Of a stretch of 53,146 bases of DNA, positions 7,217 to 14,803 are shown in pieces. The position numbers and the translations under genes were made by a program. The notes beneath the pieces are model-generated. The model made no database searches and was not told where the DNA came from. It was given only the letters and a program-made list of their open reading frames with translations. The stretch covers positions 1-53,146 of the forward strand of contig CASFJV010000036.1 of assembly GCA_949295125.1 (NCBI GenBank), written 5' to 3'. The stretch comes from an uncultured Spirochaetales bacterium. GTDB taxonomy: Bacteria > Spirochaetota > Spirochaetia > Sphaerochaetales > Sphaerochaetaceae. The stretch's first letter is position 1. Every line of letters starts with the position of its first letter.

Positions 7217-7873
7217 ATGACAAAATATAAATCAATTATTGCACTTCTTTGTGCTTTAGCAATCTTATCTGCTTTCACTTCATGCGCACCACATTCCCAT
7301 GAGGAGAGGATTATGGAGCAGAAAGCAACAGAGAACAGCAATGGAACATCAGAAAGCAGCCAGACAGAATCAGAAGATAACGGAAACGGAAAGACAGCTG
7401 CCCAGAAAGGGGCAGCATTCCAGGAATTCAGGCAGGTATTCGAACATGTAGCAGTGCTTGGATCTGGATATGCAGAAGACATACTGAGATCATACCTGAA
7501 GACAGAAGGATATGATCTGCAGGATATAGAAAATGCGGAATTTATTGAAGAAAGGAATATCAGCAGGCCAGAGTCAATTGGTGACACTTTAAAAGCTGAA
7601 TTTAAAAATGCAAGTATCACTTATAAGCTTTCTGAAGGTGGAAAGGAAGAGAAAATAGAGTTTTCAGGAACGCTCAGCACCACTTATTCAGAAAATAGGA
7701 AAACATTTAAGTCACAGGATGTTGTCATAAACGGAAAGGAGTATAGTGACATTACATGCACTCTCACATATGATGGAGATGTAATTTCAGAAGTGGTAGC
7801 AACCCTTGGACATGATAAAGTAGCAGATGAAGCTGAGCTTCTGAATTTCTTCGCAGAGCTTGACGGGGAATAA
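7217..7873 (+). CDS. Putative lipoprotein, paralogue of the preceding gene
   Basis: A 218-residue protein with a lipoprotein signal peptide (MTKYKSIIALLCALAIL then SAFTSC, acylated Cys at 23). A polar, Ser/Glu/Asn-rich linker of about 45 residues follows, then a domain shared with the preceding gene: AEDILRSYLKTEGYDL, an NASITYKLSEGG strand pair, an FSGTLSTTYSEN strand, DVVINGKEYSDI and EVVATLG. It is mostly beta and probably sits on the periplasmic or outer surface. The start at 7217 is chosen because GGAGGT precedes it and it places the basic residues directly before the hydrophobic core; a TTG 27 nt upstream has no ribosome site. I recognise no named family. Confidence 0.8.
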   Translation: MTKYKSIIALLCALAILSAFTSCAPHSHEERIMEQKATENSNGTSESSQTESEDNGNGKTAAQKGAAFQEFRQVFEHVAVLGSGYAEDILRSYLKTEGYDLQDIENAEFIEERNISRPESIGDTLKAEFKNASITYKLSEGGKEEKIEFSGTLSTTYSENRKTFKSQDVVINGKEYSDITCTLTYDGDVISEVVATLGHDKVADEAELLNFFAELDGE

Positions 7874-7892
7874 GTCATTTTCATGCGCTCTT

Positions 7893-7927
7893 AGGCCTCT
7901 GTCACTATGGCAGAGGCTTATCTTTTT
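7893..7927 (+). terminator. Rho-independent terminator after the lipoprotein pair
   Basis: GCCTCTG (7895-7901) pairs with CAGAGGC (7911-7917) across a 9-nt loop, with flanking TA pairs, and is followed by TTATCTTTTT. It ends the lipoprotein transcript just before the phosphoesterase gene. Confidence 0.75.
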
Positions 7928-7941
7928 CACGGGAGAAAGAA

Positions 7942-8439
7942 ATGCGGTATCTGGTATTTTCTGACATACACTCAGATGAGGAGGCATTCAGGAAACTTCT
8001 TAAAATCATGGTGAAGCTGAAATGTGACTGCATGGTATCTGCAGGAGATTTCTGCCCGACAGTTGAGATGGAGGTGGATGCATACAATCTTGGAGATTTC
8101 AGGACTGTAATGGGGAACTGTGACCGCTACCATGAATATTCCATACTCAGCACTCCGCGCGAATTCATCTCATTCAAGGATGGAGAGAGAACAGTTACAG
8201 TAACTCACGGAGACTGCTATGGTGCAAGCCACTTCAGCCTCAGATCTGGAGACATTTTCATTTCCGGGCATACCCACCGCTCAGCCTTAGAGAGGGATGG
8301 AAACGGAATCATCCTTTTCAACCCGGGATCTGTAAGCCGTCCAAGGGATGGAAGGAAGAGTTTTGGAGTCATTGCACCTGATGGTATTGAGCTCCTATCT
8401 TTTCCTCTTTGCCTCTCTCATGAAAAGCTTATGTTCTAG
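7942..8439 (+). CDS. YfcE/MJ0936-family metallophosphoesterase
   Basis: A 165-residue calcineurin-like phosphoesterase of the YfcE/MJ0936 type, which hydrolyses phosphodiesters with two bound divalent metals. Motifs in order: FSDIHSD (residues 5-11), SAGDFC, MGNCD, THGDCYG and GHTH near 110. In the second motif the usual GDxxD aspartate is not obvious, although the first GD is kept. Length is normal for the family. A GGGAGAAA ribosome site precedes the ATG. Its 3' end overlaps the convergent AOR-like gene by 45 nt. The natural substrate is unknown. Confidence 0.85.
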   Translation: MRYLVFSDIHSDEEAFRKLLKIMVKLKCDCMVSAGDFCPTVEMEVDAYNLGDFRTVMGNCDRYHEYSILSTPREFISFKDGERTVTVTHGDCYGASHFSLRSGDIFISGHTHRSALERDGNGIILFNPGSVSRPRDGRKSFGVIAPDGIELLSFPLCLSHEKLMF

Positions 8440-9918
8440 TTCCCTTTTTTCTTTCCTGTAGCATCCCATGAGCCTTGTAAGGCGGAGAGTGGAGCTATCG
8501 TCATGGGAGGAAGAAGAGTATATGAAATGGTCAGGGAATGGGAAATCGCATTCACCAAGCATATTGATGATCTCCAGCCCTTCCTTCAGCAGATCCCTTG
8601 CCTTTATGCCGAACATCTCTTCTTTCTCAAGCTTCCACTTTAAAAGGCGCGGACTGAGGTAACAGAATTCAGGGATTTTGGAAATGTAAGCGATATAGGA
8701 GCCCAGAACCGGAAGTGATCTGGAAGAAAGTGCGTATGTAAATGCCCGCTCATAAAGCGCAAGCACGGCATTAATCCCTTCCCCTTTTATCCTCTTTTTA
8801 TGGTAAATGCTGAAATAAGGAAGAAAAGTATCCCCAAGGGAGAGGAAGACTGCGGACTCCCCCATTCCGCGCGGATCAAAAATTACAGAGCAATTCCCTA
8901 CCTTATATGACTGATAGTCAGAGCCATCATAGCCTCTGGCATACTCTGCCTTTCCGTCAGCTGAAAGGTCAAGGGAGGCAAGCATTGCCCCTGCCTCTAT
9001 GCTGTCCAGCCCCTTGTCATAAACAGCTTTCTTAATGCTGAGAACTTTTTCAGATGAGAATATTCCCTGAAGGGAGCCGAATGCAATGACATCTATGAGA
9101 TCCGGAGAGGGGCTCCTGTCCTTAAGCACCCTCCTGCAAAGCACAGGACAGTCCAGGCAGGAAGAACTGTATGCTCCGTACTTTTCCTTTAGGTAGCAAC
9201 CATCAAGGAATATGGCCCTGGCATCCCTTCTTTTTGAAAAGTTATCTATGGCAAGAGATCCATTTCTCTCAAGGTATTTCACATATGATGATGAGCTTTC
9301 CCTCTTCAGCTTCACTCCAAGCTCTGCTTCGCTTATCTCTTTCCTGTATTTCTTTCCCTCCTCATCTTCCCTTCTGGGCGGAAGATAGCGCTGGAGGCAT
9401 ATTCCCTTGAAATTGAGAATGGAGAATGCAGATCCGAAAGACCTGCCAATTTCCCTTCCGTTCTCATAAAGCGCCGCTATCCTGATTTTCTCATCCGCAG
9501 CAAGCCCTGAGGCAAGGACAACATCATCACTCTTCAGCGAAACCCTTTTCCTGAATTCATCATACCTGAGTCCGCGTTCTATCTCCTTCAGCTCTATCCT
9601 GTCTCCCCTGAGAGAGAGGTAGCAATACCTTTCTGCCTTTCCTTCAATGACTAAAGCAGTGTAGCCAAAACTGAAAAGCATGAATGAAAGGTACAGTGGG
9701 GCATAACCGTAATCCACCCTGCCCTTGAGAGGGGAATTGAAAGCAAAAAGGGCACTCGATGCGCCTTTTATCCTCAATGCATCACCATTGATGGAAGTGA
9801 AGGCAATCCTGTCCTTCCTTTCATCCATCAGGGCTTTCAGCAGCGCATAGCCATTTTCAGGCCTGTCCTTTTCTGTCCTTATCTCATTTTTCTCAAGATT
9901 TACATACAAAATGCTCAT
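8395..9918 (-). CDS. Degenerate aldehyde:ferredoxin oxidoreductase-like protein
   Basis: A 507-residue protein that follows the aldehyde:ferredoxin oxidoreductase (AOR) plan but is about 100 residues short. It has LYVNLEKNEI at the start, NSPLKGRVDYGYAP and FGYTALVIEGKAE (residues 60-95), a REIGRSFGSAFSILNFKGI stretch matching the GR-G-G-AVMGSK-LKA cofactor loop, C-x2-C-x3-C at 254/257/261, GLDSIEAGAMLA near 305 and a FDPRGMG near 348. The cofactor loop has lost the conserved lysines and glycines, and I cannot place the fourth cluster cysteine. Tungstopterin binding is therefore doubtful. There is no Shine-Dalgarno; a TAGTAT box ends 7 nt before the ATG. No ferredoxin or pterin gene is nearby. 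Confidence 0.65.
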   Translation of the reverse strand: MSILYVNLEKNEIRTEKDRPENGYALLKALMDERKDRIAFTSINGDALRIKGASSALFAFNSPLKGRVDYGYAPLYLSFMLFSFGYTALVIEGKAERYCYLSLRGDRIELKEIERGLRYDEFRKRVSLKSDDVVLASGLAADEKIRIAALYENGREIGRSFGSAFSILNFKGICLQRYLPPRREDEEGKKYRKEISEAELGVKLKRESSSSYVKYLERNGSLAIDNFSKRRDARAIFLDGCYLKEKYGAYSSSCLDCPVLCRRVLKDRSPSPDLIDVIAFGSLQGIFSSEKVLSIKKAVYDKGLDSIEAGAMLASLDLSADGKAEYARGYDGSDYQSYKVGNCSVIFDPRGMGESAVFLSLGDTFLPYFSIYHKKRIKGEGINAVLALYERAFTYALSSRSLPVLGSYIAYISKIPEFCYLSPRLLKWKLEKEEMFGIKARDLLKEGLEIINMLGECDFPFPDHFIYSSSSHDDSSTLRLTRLMGCYRKEKRELEHKLFMREAKRKR

Positions 9919-9925
9919 CAGTGTA

Positions 9926-9984
9926 ATACTACATCAAAACGCCAAAGAAATTAATTCGACTTTAGCATAATCTGCTGTTAATCT
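9926..9984. promoter_or_regulatory. Compact divergent promoters AOR-like / nucleoside kinase
   Basis: Minus: TTAATT (9949-9954), 17 nt, TAGTAT (9926-9931), 7 nt to the ATG at 9918. Plus: TCGACT (9956-9961), 17 nt, TAATCT (9979-9984), 7 nt to the ATG at 9992. Both boxes are imperfect (-35 three or four of six). The two -35 boxes are 1 nt apart. Confidence 0.4.
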
Positions 9985-9991
9985 TATTTTT

Positions 9992-11644
9992 ATGGATCTG
10001 ATAAAAGTAAAAGTCGATGGAAAGAATAAAGATGTGGAGATGCTGAGCCTCTATAAGAGCTTTGTCGGATACGAGAAGAAAAAGTATGAGGAAAATCCGA
10101 CAGTCGGAGTGCTCGTCAATGGAAAGCTTGAGCCTCTTTCAGAGAGAGTTGACGGAAAAGAGGATATTGAAAGTGTCCCCCTTTTCTCCCCTCTGGGAAA
10201 GAGGATATACAGGAAAACCCTGACCACGCTGCTTTCCTATGCATCCTCCCTGATCTATCCCGGGAGGGCTTTGACCATCGGGCACAGCCTTGGAGACGGA
10301 TACTATTTCTACTACCCCGATAACCTTCTTTTTTCAGTGTCGGACCTGACAGACAAAATGAAGGACATAGCAAAAAGGAAAGTGGAGATAGAAAAAGTCT
10401 CACTCAGCCATGATGCAGCCATGAAATATGCAGAAAGGACTAAACAGGAAGAGACAGCCGTCCTCCTGAATTCCCTGAACCTCAACAGCTATGAATTCCT
10501 GAAATGCGGATCATATTACCAGCTCTATACAGAACCCGTCCTTCCAGATTTCTCCATAGTTACGCTCTGGGAACTGAGGGAGTACGGCAATGGCCTGCTG
10601 CTGCGCTATCCGCAGACAAGGAATATAATGCAGATCATGCCGTTTGCTGAGAACAGGCTCCTTTTCTCAGTGTTCAATGAGAGCATGAGGAATGAGGAGG
10701 CGGTAAGCATCAGATCCCTTGGAGAGCTGAACATGAGCATCGCAAATGGCAGCATTGCCCATGATATCCTCCTGATGGAGGCTCAGCAGAGGCGCAAGAT
10801 AATAAAGATTTCAGATATGATCCTTAATAAGAAGAGTGCCCGCCTCATCTTCATTGCAGGTCCGTCTTCCTCAGGAAAGACAACATTTTCCCTCAAGCTC
10901 TCCGATGAGCTCAGAATCCTTGGGAAGAAAGCAATCAAGATAAGCCTGGATGATTACTACAAGCCACGCTCTGAAGTTCCAAGGGATGAGACGGGAGACT
11001 ATGACTATGAGGTGCTTGAGGCACTCAGGACTGATCTTTTCCAGCAGCAGATGAAGGATCTCCTAAGTGGCAAGGGTGTGCACCTTCCCTCCTTCTCATT
11101 CATAAAACAGGAGACCATGTTCAGTGAAAGGGAATACAGGATGGATGAGGATACATATCTTGTCATAGAAGGAATACACGGCCTTAATCCGGACCTTCTT
11201 CCTGATCTTGATCCAGAGCTAAGCTTCAGGATATACATCTCCGCCCTGACTGTGCTCAATCTCGATTCATCCACAAGAATCAGCACAACGGACAACAGGA
11301 TCCTCCGCCGCATAGTGCGCGACAACCGCACCAGGGGAGCTGATGCAGTTGAAACGCTGAACAGGTGGCCCAGCGTTGAGCGGGGGGAGAAATACCATAT
11401 CTTCCCATACCAGAACAATGCGGATGTCATGATAAACAGTGCTTTGGACTATGAAATGGCTGTGCTTGCGCCGAAGGCAATACCGCTTTTAAGGATGGTA
11501 AGGAAGGAAGACGGAATCGCATATCCTTCTGCAAAGAGGCTGCTTTCATTCCTCTCATTCATATCTCCGGTAGATTCATCACTTGTTCCAGGTGATTCCA
11601 TTGTCAGGGAATTCATAGGGTCAAGCGTATACTGGACAACATAA
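9992..11644 (+). CDS. TGS/ThrRS-type domain fused to uridine kinase-like nucleoside kinase
   Basis: A 550-residue fusion. Residues 1-60 resemble a TGS domain, about 65-260 resemble the second additional domain of threonyl/alanyl-tRNA synthetases (GHSLGDGYYFYY), and about 280-490 form a phosphoribulokinase/uridine kinase domain. The P-loop GPSSSGKTT is at 290-298, ISLDDYYKPR follows near 325, and VIEGIHGLN lies near 390. It probably phosphorylates a nucleoside with ATP. This architecture is known in clostridia and spirochaetes; what the synthetase-like half senses is not established. No ribosome site; TAATCT ends 7 nt before the ATG. Its stop lies on the T-tract side of the terminator for the convergent Fe-S operon. 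Confidence 0.85.
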   Translation: MDLIKVKVDGKNKDVEMLSLYKSFVGYEKKKYEENPTVGVLVNGKLEPLSERVDGKEDIESVPLFSPLGKRIYRKTLTTLLSYASSLIYPGRALTIGHSLGDGYYFYYPDNLLFSVSDLTDKMKDIAKRKVEIEKVSLSHDAAMKYAERTKQEETAVLLNSLNLNSYEFLKCGSYYQLYTEPVLPDFSIVTLWELREYGNGLLLRYPQTRNIMQIMPFAENRLLFSVFNESMRNEEAVSIRSLGELNMSIANGSIAHDILLMEAQQRRKIIKISDMILNKKSARLIFIAGPSSSGKTTFSLKLSDELRILGKKAIKISLDDYYKPRSEVPRDETGDYDYEVLEALRTDLFQQQMKDLLSGKGVHLPSFSFIKQETMFSEREYRMDEDTYLVIEGIHGLNPDLLPDLDPELSFRIYISALTVLNLDSSTRISTTDNRILRRIVRDNRTRGADAVETLNRWPSVERGEKYHIFPYQNNADVMINSALDYEMAVLAPKAIPLLRMVRKEDGIAYPSAKRLLSFLSFISPVDSSLVPGDSIVREFIGSSVYWTT

Positions 11645-11673
11645 AAAAAGGAGGCGTCAGATGAACGTCTCCT
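11643..11673 (-). terminator. Terminator of the nifS-nifU-XRE operon, overlapping its last codons
   Basis: AGGAGGCGT (11649-11657) pairs with ACGTCTCCT (11665-11673) across 7 nt with one wobble; on the minus strand it is followed by seven T residues (11643-11649). The stem lies inside the final codons of the XRE gene and the T-tract touches the convergent kinase stop codon. Confidence 0.7.
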
Positions 11674-11974
11674 CAATAATGCCAAGATCTATAAGGAAGT
11701 CCGGACTCTTTCTCATCATGTTCATGAGCCTTAAGGCAGGCCCTGATGGAGTATTCTTTCCGCTTTCCCAGGCTTCCACGGTTTTTGCGCTCACTCCCAG
11801 TATCTGAGCGAAATAGGCACTTGAAAGCTTCAGGCTTTTCCTGAGCTTCCTGACATCTTCTGCGCCCATTTCCACTACAGGAGTAACCAGCAGAGCCTTA
11901 TTCCTGGTAGAGAGCACTCCATTCTTCCTGGGATAGAGTGCATCCCTGACTGCTTCCTTGAAAATAGAAACCAT
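11657..11974 (-). CDS. XRE/HigA-like helix-turn-helix regulator
   Basis: A 105-residue DNA-binding protein. The XRE helix-turn-helix covers about residues 37-93: VRKLRKSLKLSSAYFAQIL, GVSAKTVEAWESGKNTPSG, then ALRLMNMMRKSPD. This is the form seen in HigA-type antitoxins and related repressors with a short N-terminal extension. No toxin gene is adjacent. Instead it starts 2 nt after the NifU-like stop, without its own ribosome site, so it is coupled to Fe-S assembly genes. The context suggests a regulator of its own operon, possibly at the palindrome over the nifS promoter; that link is inference. A terminator overlaps its stop. Confidence 0.8.
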   Translation of the reverse strand: MVSIFKEAVRDALYPRKNGVLSTRNKALLVTPVVEMGAEDVRKLRKSLKLSSAYFAQILGVSAKTVEAWESGKNTPSGPALRLMNMMRKSPDFLIDLGIIEETFI

Positions 11975-11976
11975 GG

Positions 11977-12588
11977 TTACTTATTGTAGATATGTAGCAT
12001 CTCAGCAAGCTCGGCTGCAATCTTTTCCCTGCACTTGCCGCATCCTGTCGTTGCCCCTGTCTCCCGGATCAGGTCATCAAGGGTCTTCACCTTGTCATTC
12101 TTCACCAGATCCTCAATCATCTGGTCCGTAACGCCCTTGCACTCACAGATGATCCTTGCTGTTGTTGCCTTGTACGGGTTCGGCATATTGTTCTTCTCAA
12201 GGTAATCATCAATGGCTGCCCTGAGAGCCTTGTCCCCGAGGACAGAACAGTGGAACTTGTGCTCAGGAAGGCCGCCAAGCTCTTCCGTGATGTCCTTAGG
12301 AGAAAGATGGTAAGCCTTCTCAAGATCAAGTCCGATTGCCATTTCGCTCATCATGGACGTGCTTGCGATAGCTGATGCACAGCCATATGTAAGCCATCTT
12401 AAGTCCTTTATCTTTCCATCCTCGACCTTTATGCCGACCCTCATCTGGTCACCACATGCAAGGGATCCCACTTCTCCGACTCCATCTGGAACAAAGTCAT
12501 CATCTTCCTTCCAGATATTCCTCGGATTCATGAAATGGTCCTTTACCTTATCTGTATATACCCACTCTGTGAAAAAACTGCTTGCCAT
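11977..12588 (-). CDS. nifU: Iron-sulfur cluster scaffold, NifU-like with BFD [2Fe-2S] domain
   Basis: A 203-residue two-domain scaffold on which Fe-S clusters are built with sulfur from the adjacent cysteine desulfurase. Residues 1-130 are the IscU/NifU N-terminal domain with the three ligand cysteines in LACGDQ, YGCASAIAS and FHCSVLG. Residues about 145-200 are a bacterioferritin-associated-ferredoxin-like domain with C-x-C (ICECKG) and C-x2-C (GCGKC). The C-terminal Nfu domain of full-length NifU is absent, a form found in many anaerobes. It starts 1 nt after nifS. The ribosome site lies within the end of nifS. Confidence 0.9.
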   Translation of the reverse strand: MASSFFTEWVYTDKVKDHFMNPRNIWKEDDDFVPDGVGEVGSLACGDQMRVGIKVEDGKIKDLRWLTYGCASAIASTSMMSEMAIGLDLEKAYHLSPKDITEELGGLPEHKFHCSVLGDKALRAAIDDYLEKNNMPNPYKATTARIICECKGVTDQMIEDLVKNDKVKTLDDLIRETGATTGCGKCREKIAAELAEMLHIYNK

Positions 12589-12589
12589 A

Positions 12590-13762
12590 TTAAACCTTCC
12601 TTGTGCTCATGTTCCTGATTTTCCTGATAATAGGAGGAAGCTTCTCGAGCACTGTATCAACTTCTTCCTCTGTATTATAGCGTCCAAACGAGAATCTTAT
12701 GGAACCATGTGCAAGTTCCACATCCAGCCCTGAAGCAAGAAGGACATAGCTGGGCTCAAGGGATCCTGTTGCGCATGCACTTCCTGTAGATACCTCAATG
12801 CCTTCCAGATCCAGGTAAAGCAGGATGCTCTCCCCTTCAGCTGCCTCAAATGAGACATCAAGCGTTCCAGGCAAGGCCGTATCATAGTCCATTGAACCAT
12901 TGAAAGTGATGTCCTCAATCCTTTCTGCAATTCCATTCTTCAGCTTTTCCCTGAGCTTCCAGAGGTACTTTCTCTCCTCATCCACTCCAAGCCTTGCAAG
13001 CTCGCTTGCCTTGCCAAGCCCGATTATTGCCTGGGTATTGTAAGTTCCAGCCCTCTCTCCCCCTTCCTGATGTCCTCCATGAAGATAAGGAGTGCGCGGA
13101 GCTGAGCGCCTTATGTAAAGAGCTCCAACTCCTTTCGGTCCATAGAACTTATGGCCTGAGAGGCTGAGGTAGTCAACACCAAGATCATTCACATCCACAG
13201 GGATCTTGCCTATTGCCTGAGTTGCATCGGCATGCATGTATGCACCATATTCCTTTGCGATCCTTGCCACTTCCTTAACCGGCTGAATCACTCCGGACTC
13301 ATTATTTGCAACCATCACGGAAACAAGTGCCACATCAGCACCGATCATTGCCCTGTATTTATCCATATCAAGCATTCCGATCCTGTCTACAGGGATGAAG
13401 TCCACCTTGTAGCCTTTCTTCTTCAGGTACTTTGCAGTCTCAATGCTTGCAGGATGCTCTACATCAGAAAGGAGTATCCTATCCTTTTTTGCCCCGTCAT
13501 CTATCAGGTCACGGAACGTGTTGAATACAGTGTTGTTGCCTTCCGTAGCACCGCTTGTGAAGAAGATTTCGTTCGCATAGTCTGCGCCGATAAGCTTCCT
13601 TACCTCCTCGCGGGCCCATGCTATTCCGCTTTCAGCCATACGCCCTAAGGCATGCATGCTTGAAGCATTGCCGTAGAGATCCTCATTTTCCCTCATGATG
13701 GCCTTCACTTCAGGTGCCATCTGAGTAGTTGCGTTATTATCCAGATATATATATTTTTCCAT
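12590..13762 (-). CDS. nifS: Cysteine desulfurase
   Basis: A 390-residue pyridoxal-phosphate enzyme that turns cysteine into alanine and an enzyme persulfide for cluster assembly. It shows YLDNNATTQMAP at the start, SGATEGNN near 70, the PLP histidine region DVEHPAS, ADATQAIGKIPVD, the lysine in SLSGHKFYGPKGVG near 205, and the mobile-loop cysteine in STGSACATGSLEPS near 330. The loop is of the long NifS/IscS type. An AAAGGA ribosome site precedes the ATG. It heads the nifS-nifU-XRE operon and is driven by a promoter embedded in an inverted repeat. Confidence 0.92.
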   Translation of the reverse strand: MEKYIYLDNNATTQMAPEVKAIMRENEDLYGNASSMHALGRMAESGIAWAREEVRKLIGADYANEIFFTSGATEGNNTVFNTFRDLIDDGAKKDRILLSDVEHPASIETAKYLKKKGYKVDFIPVDRIGMLDMDKYRAMIGADVALVSVMVANNESGVIQPVKEVARIAKEYGAYMHADATQAIGKIPVDVNDLGVDYLSLSGHKFYGPKGVGALYIRRSAPRTPYLHGGHQEGGERAGTYNTQAIIGLGKASELARLGVDEERKYLWKLREKLKNGIAERIEDITFNGSMDYDTALPGTLDVSFEAAEGESILLYLDLEGIEVSTGSACATGSLEPSYVLLASGLDVELAHGSIRFSFGRYNTEEEVDTVLEKLPPIIRKIRNMSTRKV

Positions 13763-13789
13763 AGAAAAAAGTCCTTTATTTACGCTAAT

Positions 13790-13832
13790 AAATTAGCCTC
13801 AATTAACTTTATCGTCAAGTCAATTGAGGCTA
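13790..13832 (-). promoter_or_regulatory. nifS promoter within an 11-bp inverted repeat (candidate operator)
   Basis: Minus strand: TTGACG (13813-13818), a 17-nt spacer and TAATTT (13790-13795). TAGCCTCAATT (13794-13804) and AATTGAGGCTA (13822-13832) form a perfect 11-bp inverted repeat with a 17-nt centre; one arm abuts the -10 box and the other lies just upstream of the -35 box. The geometry fits a dimeric repressor. There is no T-run, so it is not a terminator. Confidence 0.6.
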
Positions 13833-13872
13833 TTGCGGACTTAAGAATACATTCCGATTTAATAGGGTATTA

Positions 13873-14475
13873 TCAGATTGCGTTCGACATATCGTATGTT
13901 GAAGGGAATACTTCGCCGTTCACCACCCATACATCAGAGAGGTCAGGCTCTCCATCAACTGCACTGCAGACAAGGTAATCCCCCTCCCCATGAGGGGCAT
14001 CTCCACTGTTTGTGTAAAGGGTATCACCCCAGGCTGTATCGACTTTCACAACTGTCCCTGCAGGAACAAACAGCGCATAGTTCGTACCTGGCTCAGCAAC
14101 AGTCTTCAATGCAACCTCCTGATCAAGGTTATTTGTAAAATCCTCTGCGCTCAGGGCTGAGCCATCAGGCCTTGTGTAAGTTGAAAGGACCTTGCTTATG
14201 TTTGCAACCCATTCCTCTCCTACTGTTCCTTTAAGGATCACGGACTCACCGTCGTTTGCCACATCATATGTCACGAGTTCAAGGGGGTTATATACAGTAG
14301 TCGGCTCAGAGACCATGCGTCCTGTAATCTCATATGATGTTTTTCCTGTCAGGAAGGCCTCTCCCTGATGCTCTGAAATGTATGATGCAGCATCGTAGTC
14401 ATATGCGGTATCCTCTGCAAAAGCAGGGAAAACAGAAAGTAAAACAATACTTAATGCAAGTAATATTTTTTTCAT
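13873..14475 (-). CDS. Secreted protein of unknown function
   Basis: A 200-residue protein with a standard Sec signal peptide (MKKILLALSIVLLSVFPAFA, cleavage after AFA, no lipobox cysteine), so it is periplasmic or exported. The mature part starts EDTAYDYDAASYISEHQGEA and is rich in acidic and small residues with likely beta strands (SVILKGTVGEEWVANISK, NYALFVPAGTVVKVDTAWG). It contains one cysteine in LVCSA near the end. AGGAGAG precedes the ATG. I do not recognise the family. It stands between the surE operon and nifS on the same strand. Confidence 0.75.
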   Translation of the reverse strand: MKKILLALSIVLLSVFPAFAEDTAYDYDAASYISEHQGEAFLTGKTSYEITGRMVSEPTTVYNPLELVTYDVANDGESVILKGTVGEEWVANISKVLSTYTRPDGSALSAEDFTNNLDQEVALKTVAEPGTNYALFVPAGTVVKVDTAWGDTLYTNSGDAPHGEGDYLVCSAVDGEPDLSDVWVVNGEVFPSTYDMSNAI

Positions 14476-14512
14476 TTTTCTCTCTCCTGAGGCTTATTGT
14501 CACACATCAGTG

Positions 14513-14803
14513 TTAATTTTCAAAGACGCATTCTTTATCTTTTGTGAATCTTATGTGATGTTTTTTTGCCCATTGGACATAAGCGCAGGAAGGGGGAAGA
14601 TAGTCTGCAAAACATGCCCTGAAGATATTAACTTTCATGCACCTTCTGCACTTGCTGAAACGCTCAGCATATACTGAGCAGCGTTTTCTCCCCTCATCAT
14701 AGAACTGGCACCTTCCATCAAGAAAAATGAGAAAGTCCTCAGTAACAACCTTTTCCCTGCAGCAGAGGCCGCAGTTGCTGCAGAGATCCTCCCAGCGTTT
14801 CAA
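14513..14803 (-). CDS. CxxCxxxCC zinc/iron-chelating domain protein (YkgJ/YcgN-like)
   Basis: A 96-residue cysteine-rich protein. The opening motif C-S-N-C-G-L-C-C (about residues 8-15) and later C-x10-C-x7-C-x2-C cysteines match the YkgJ/UPF0260 metal-binding family of unknown role. It initiates at TTG overlapping the surE stop as TTGA, with AGAAGG a few bases upstream, so translation is coupled to surE. No signal peptide. Metal identity is not established for the family. Confidence 0.75.
   Translation of the reverse strand: MKRWEDLCSNCGLCCREKVVTEDFLIFLDGRCQFYDEGRKRCSVYAERFSKCRRCMKVNIFRACFADYLPPSCAYVQWAKKHHIRFTKDKECVFEN

Noticed and set aside
11657-11974. XRE gene as the antitoxin of a type II toxin-antitoxin pair
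   Set aside because: No toxin gene flanks it; both neighbours are a NifU-like scaffold and a convergent kinase.
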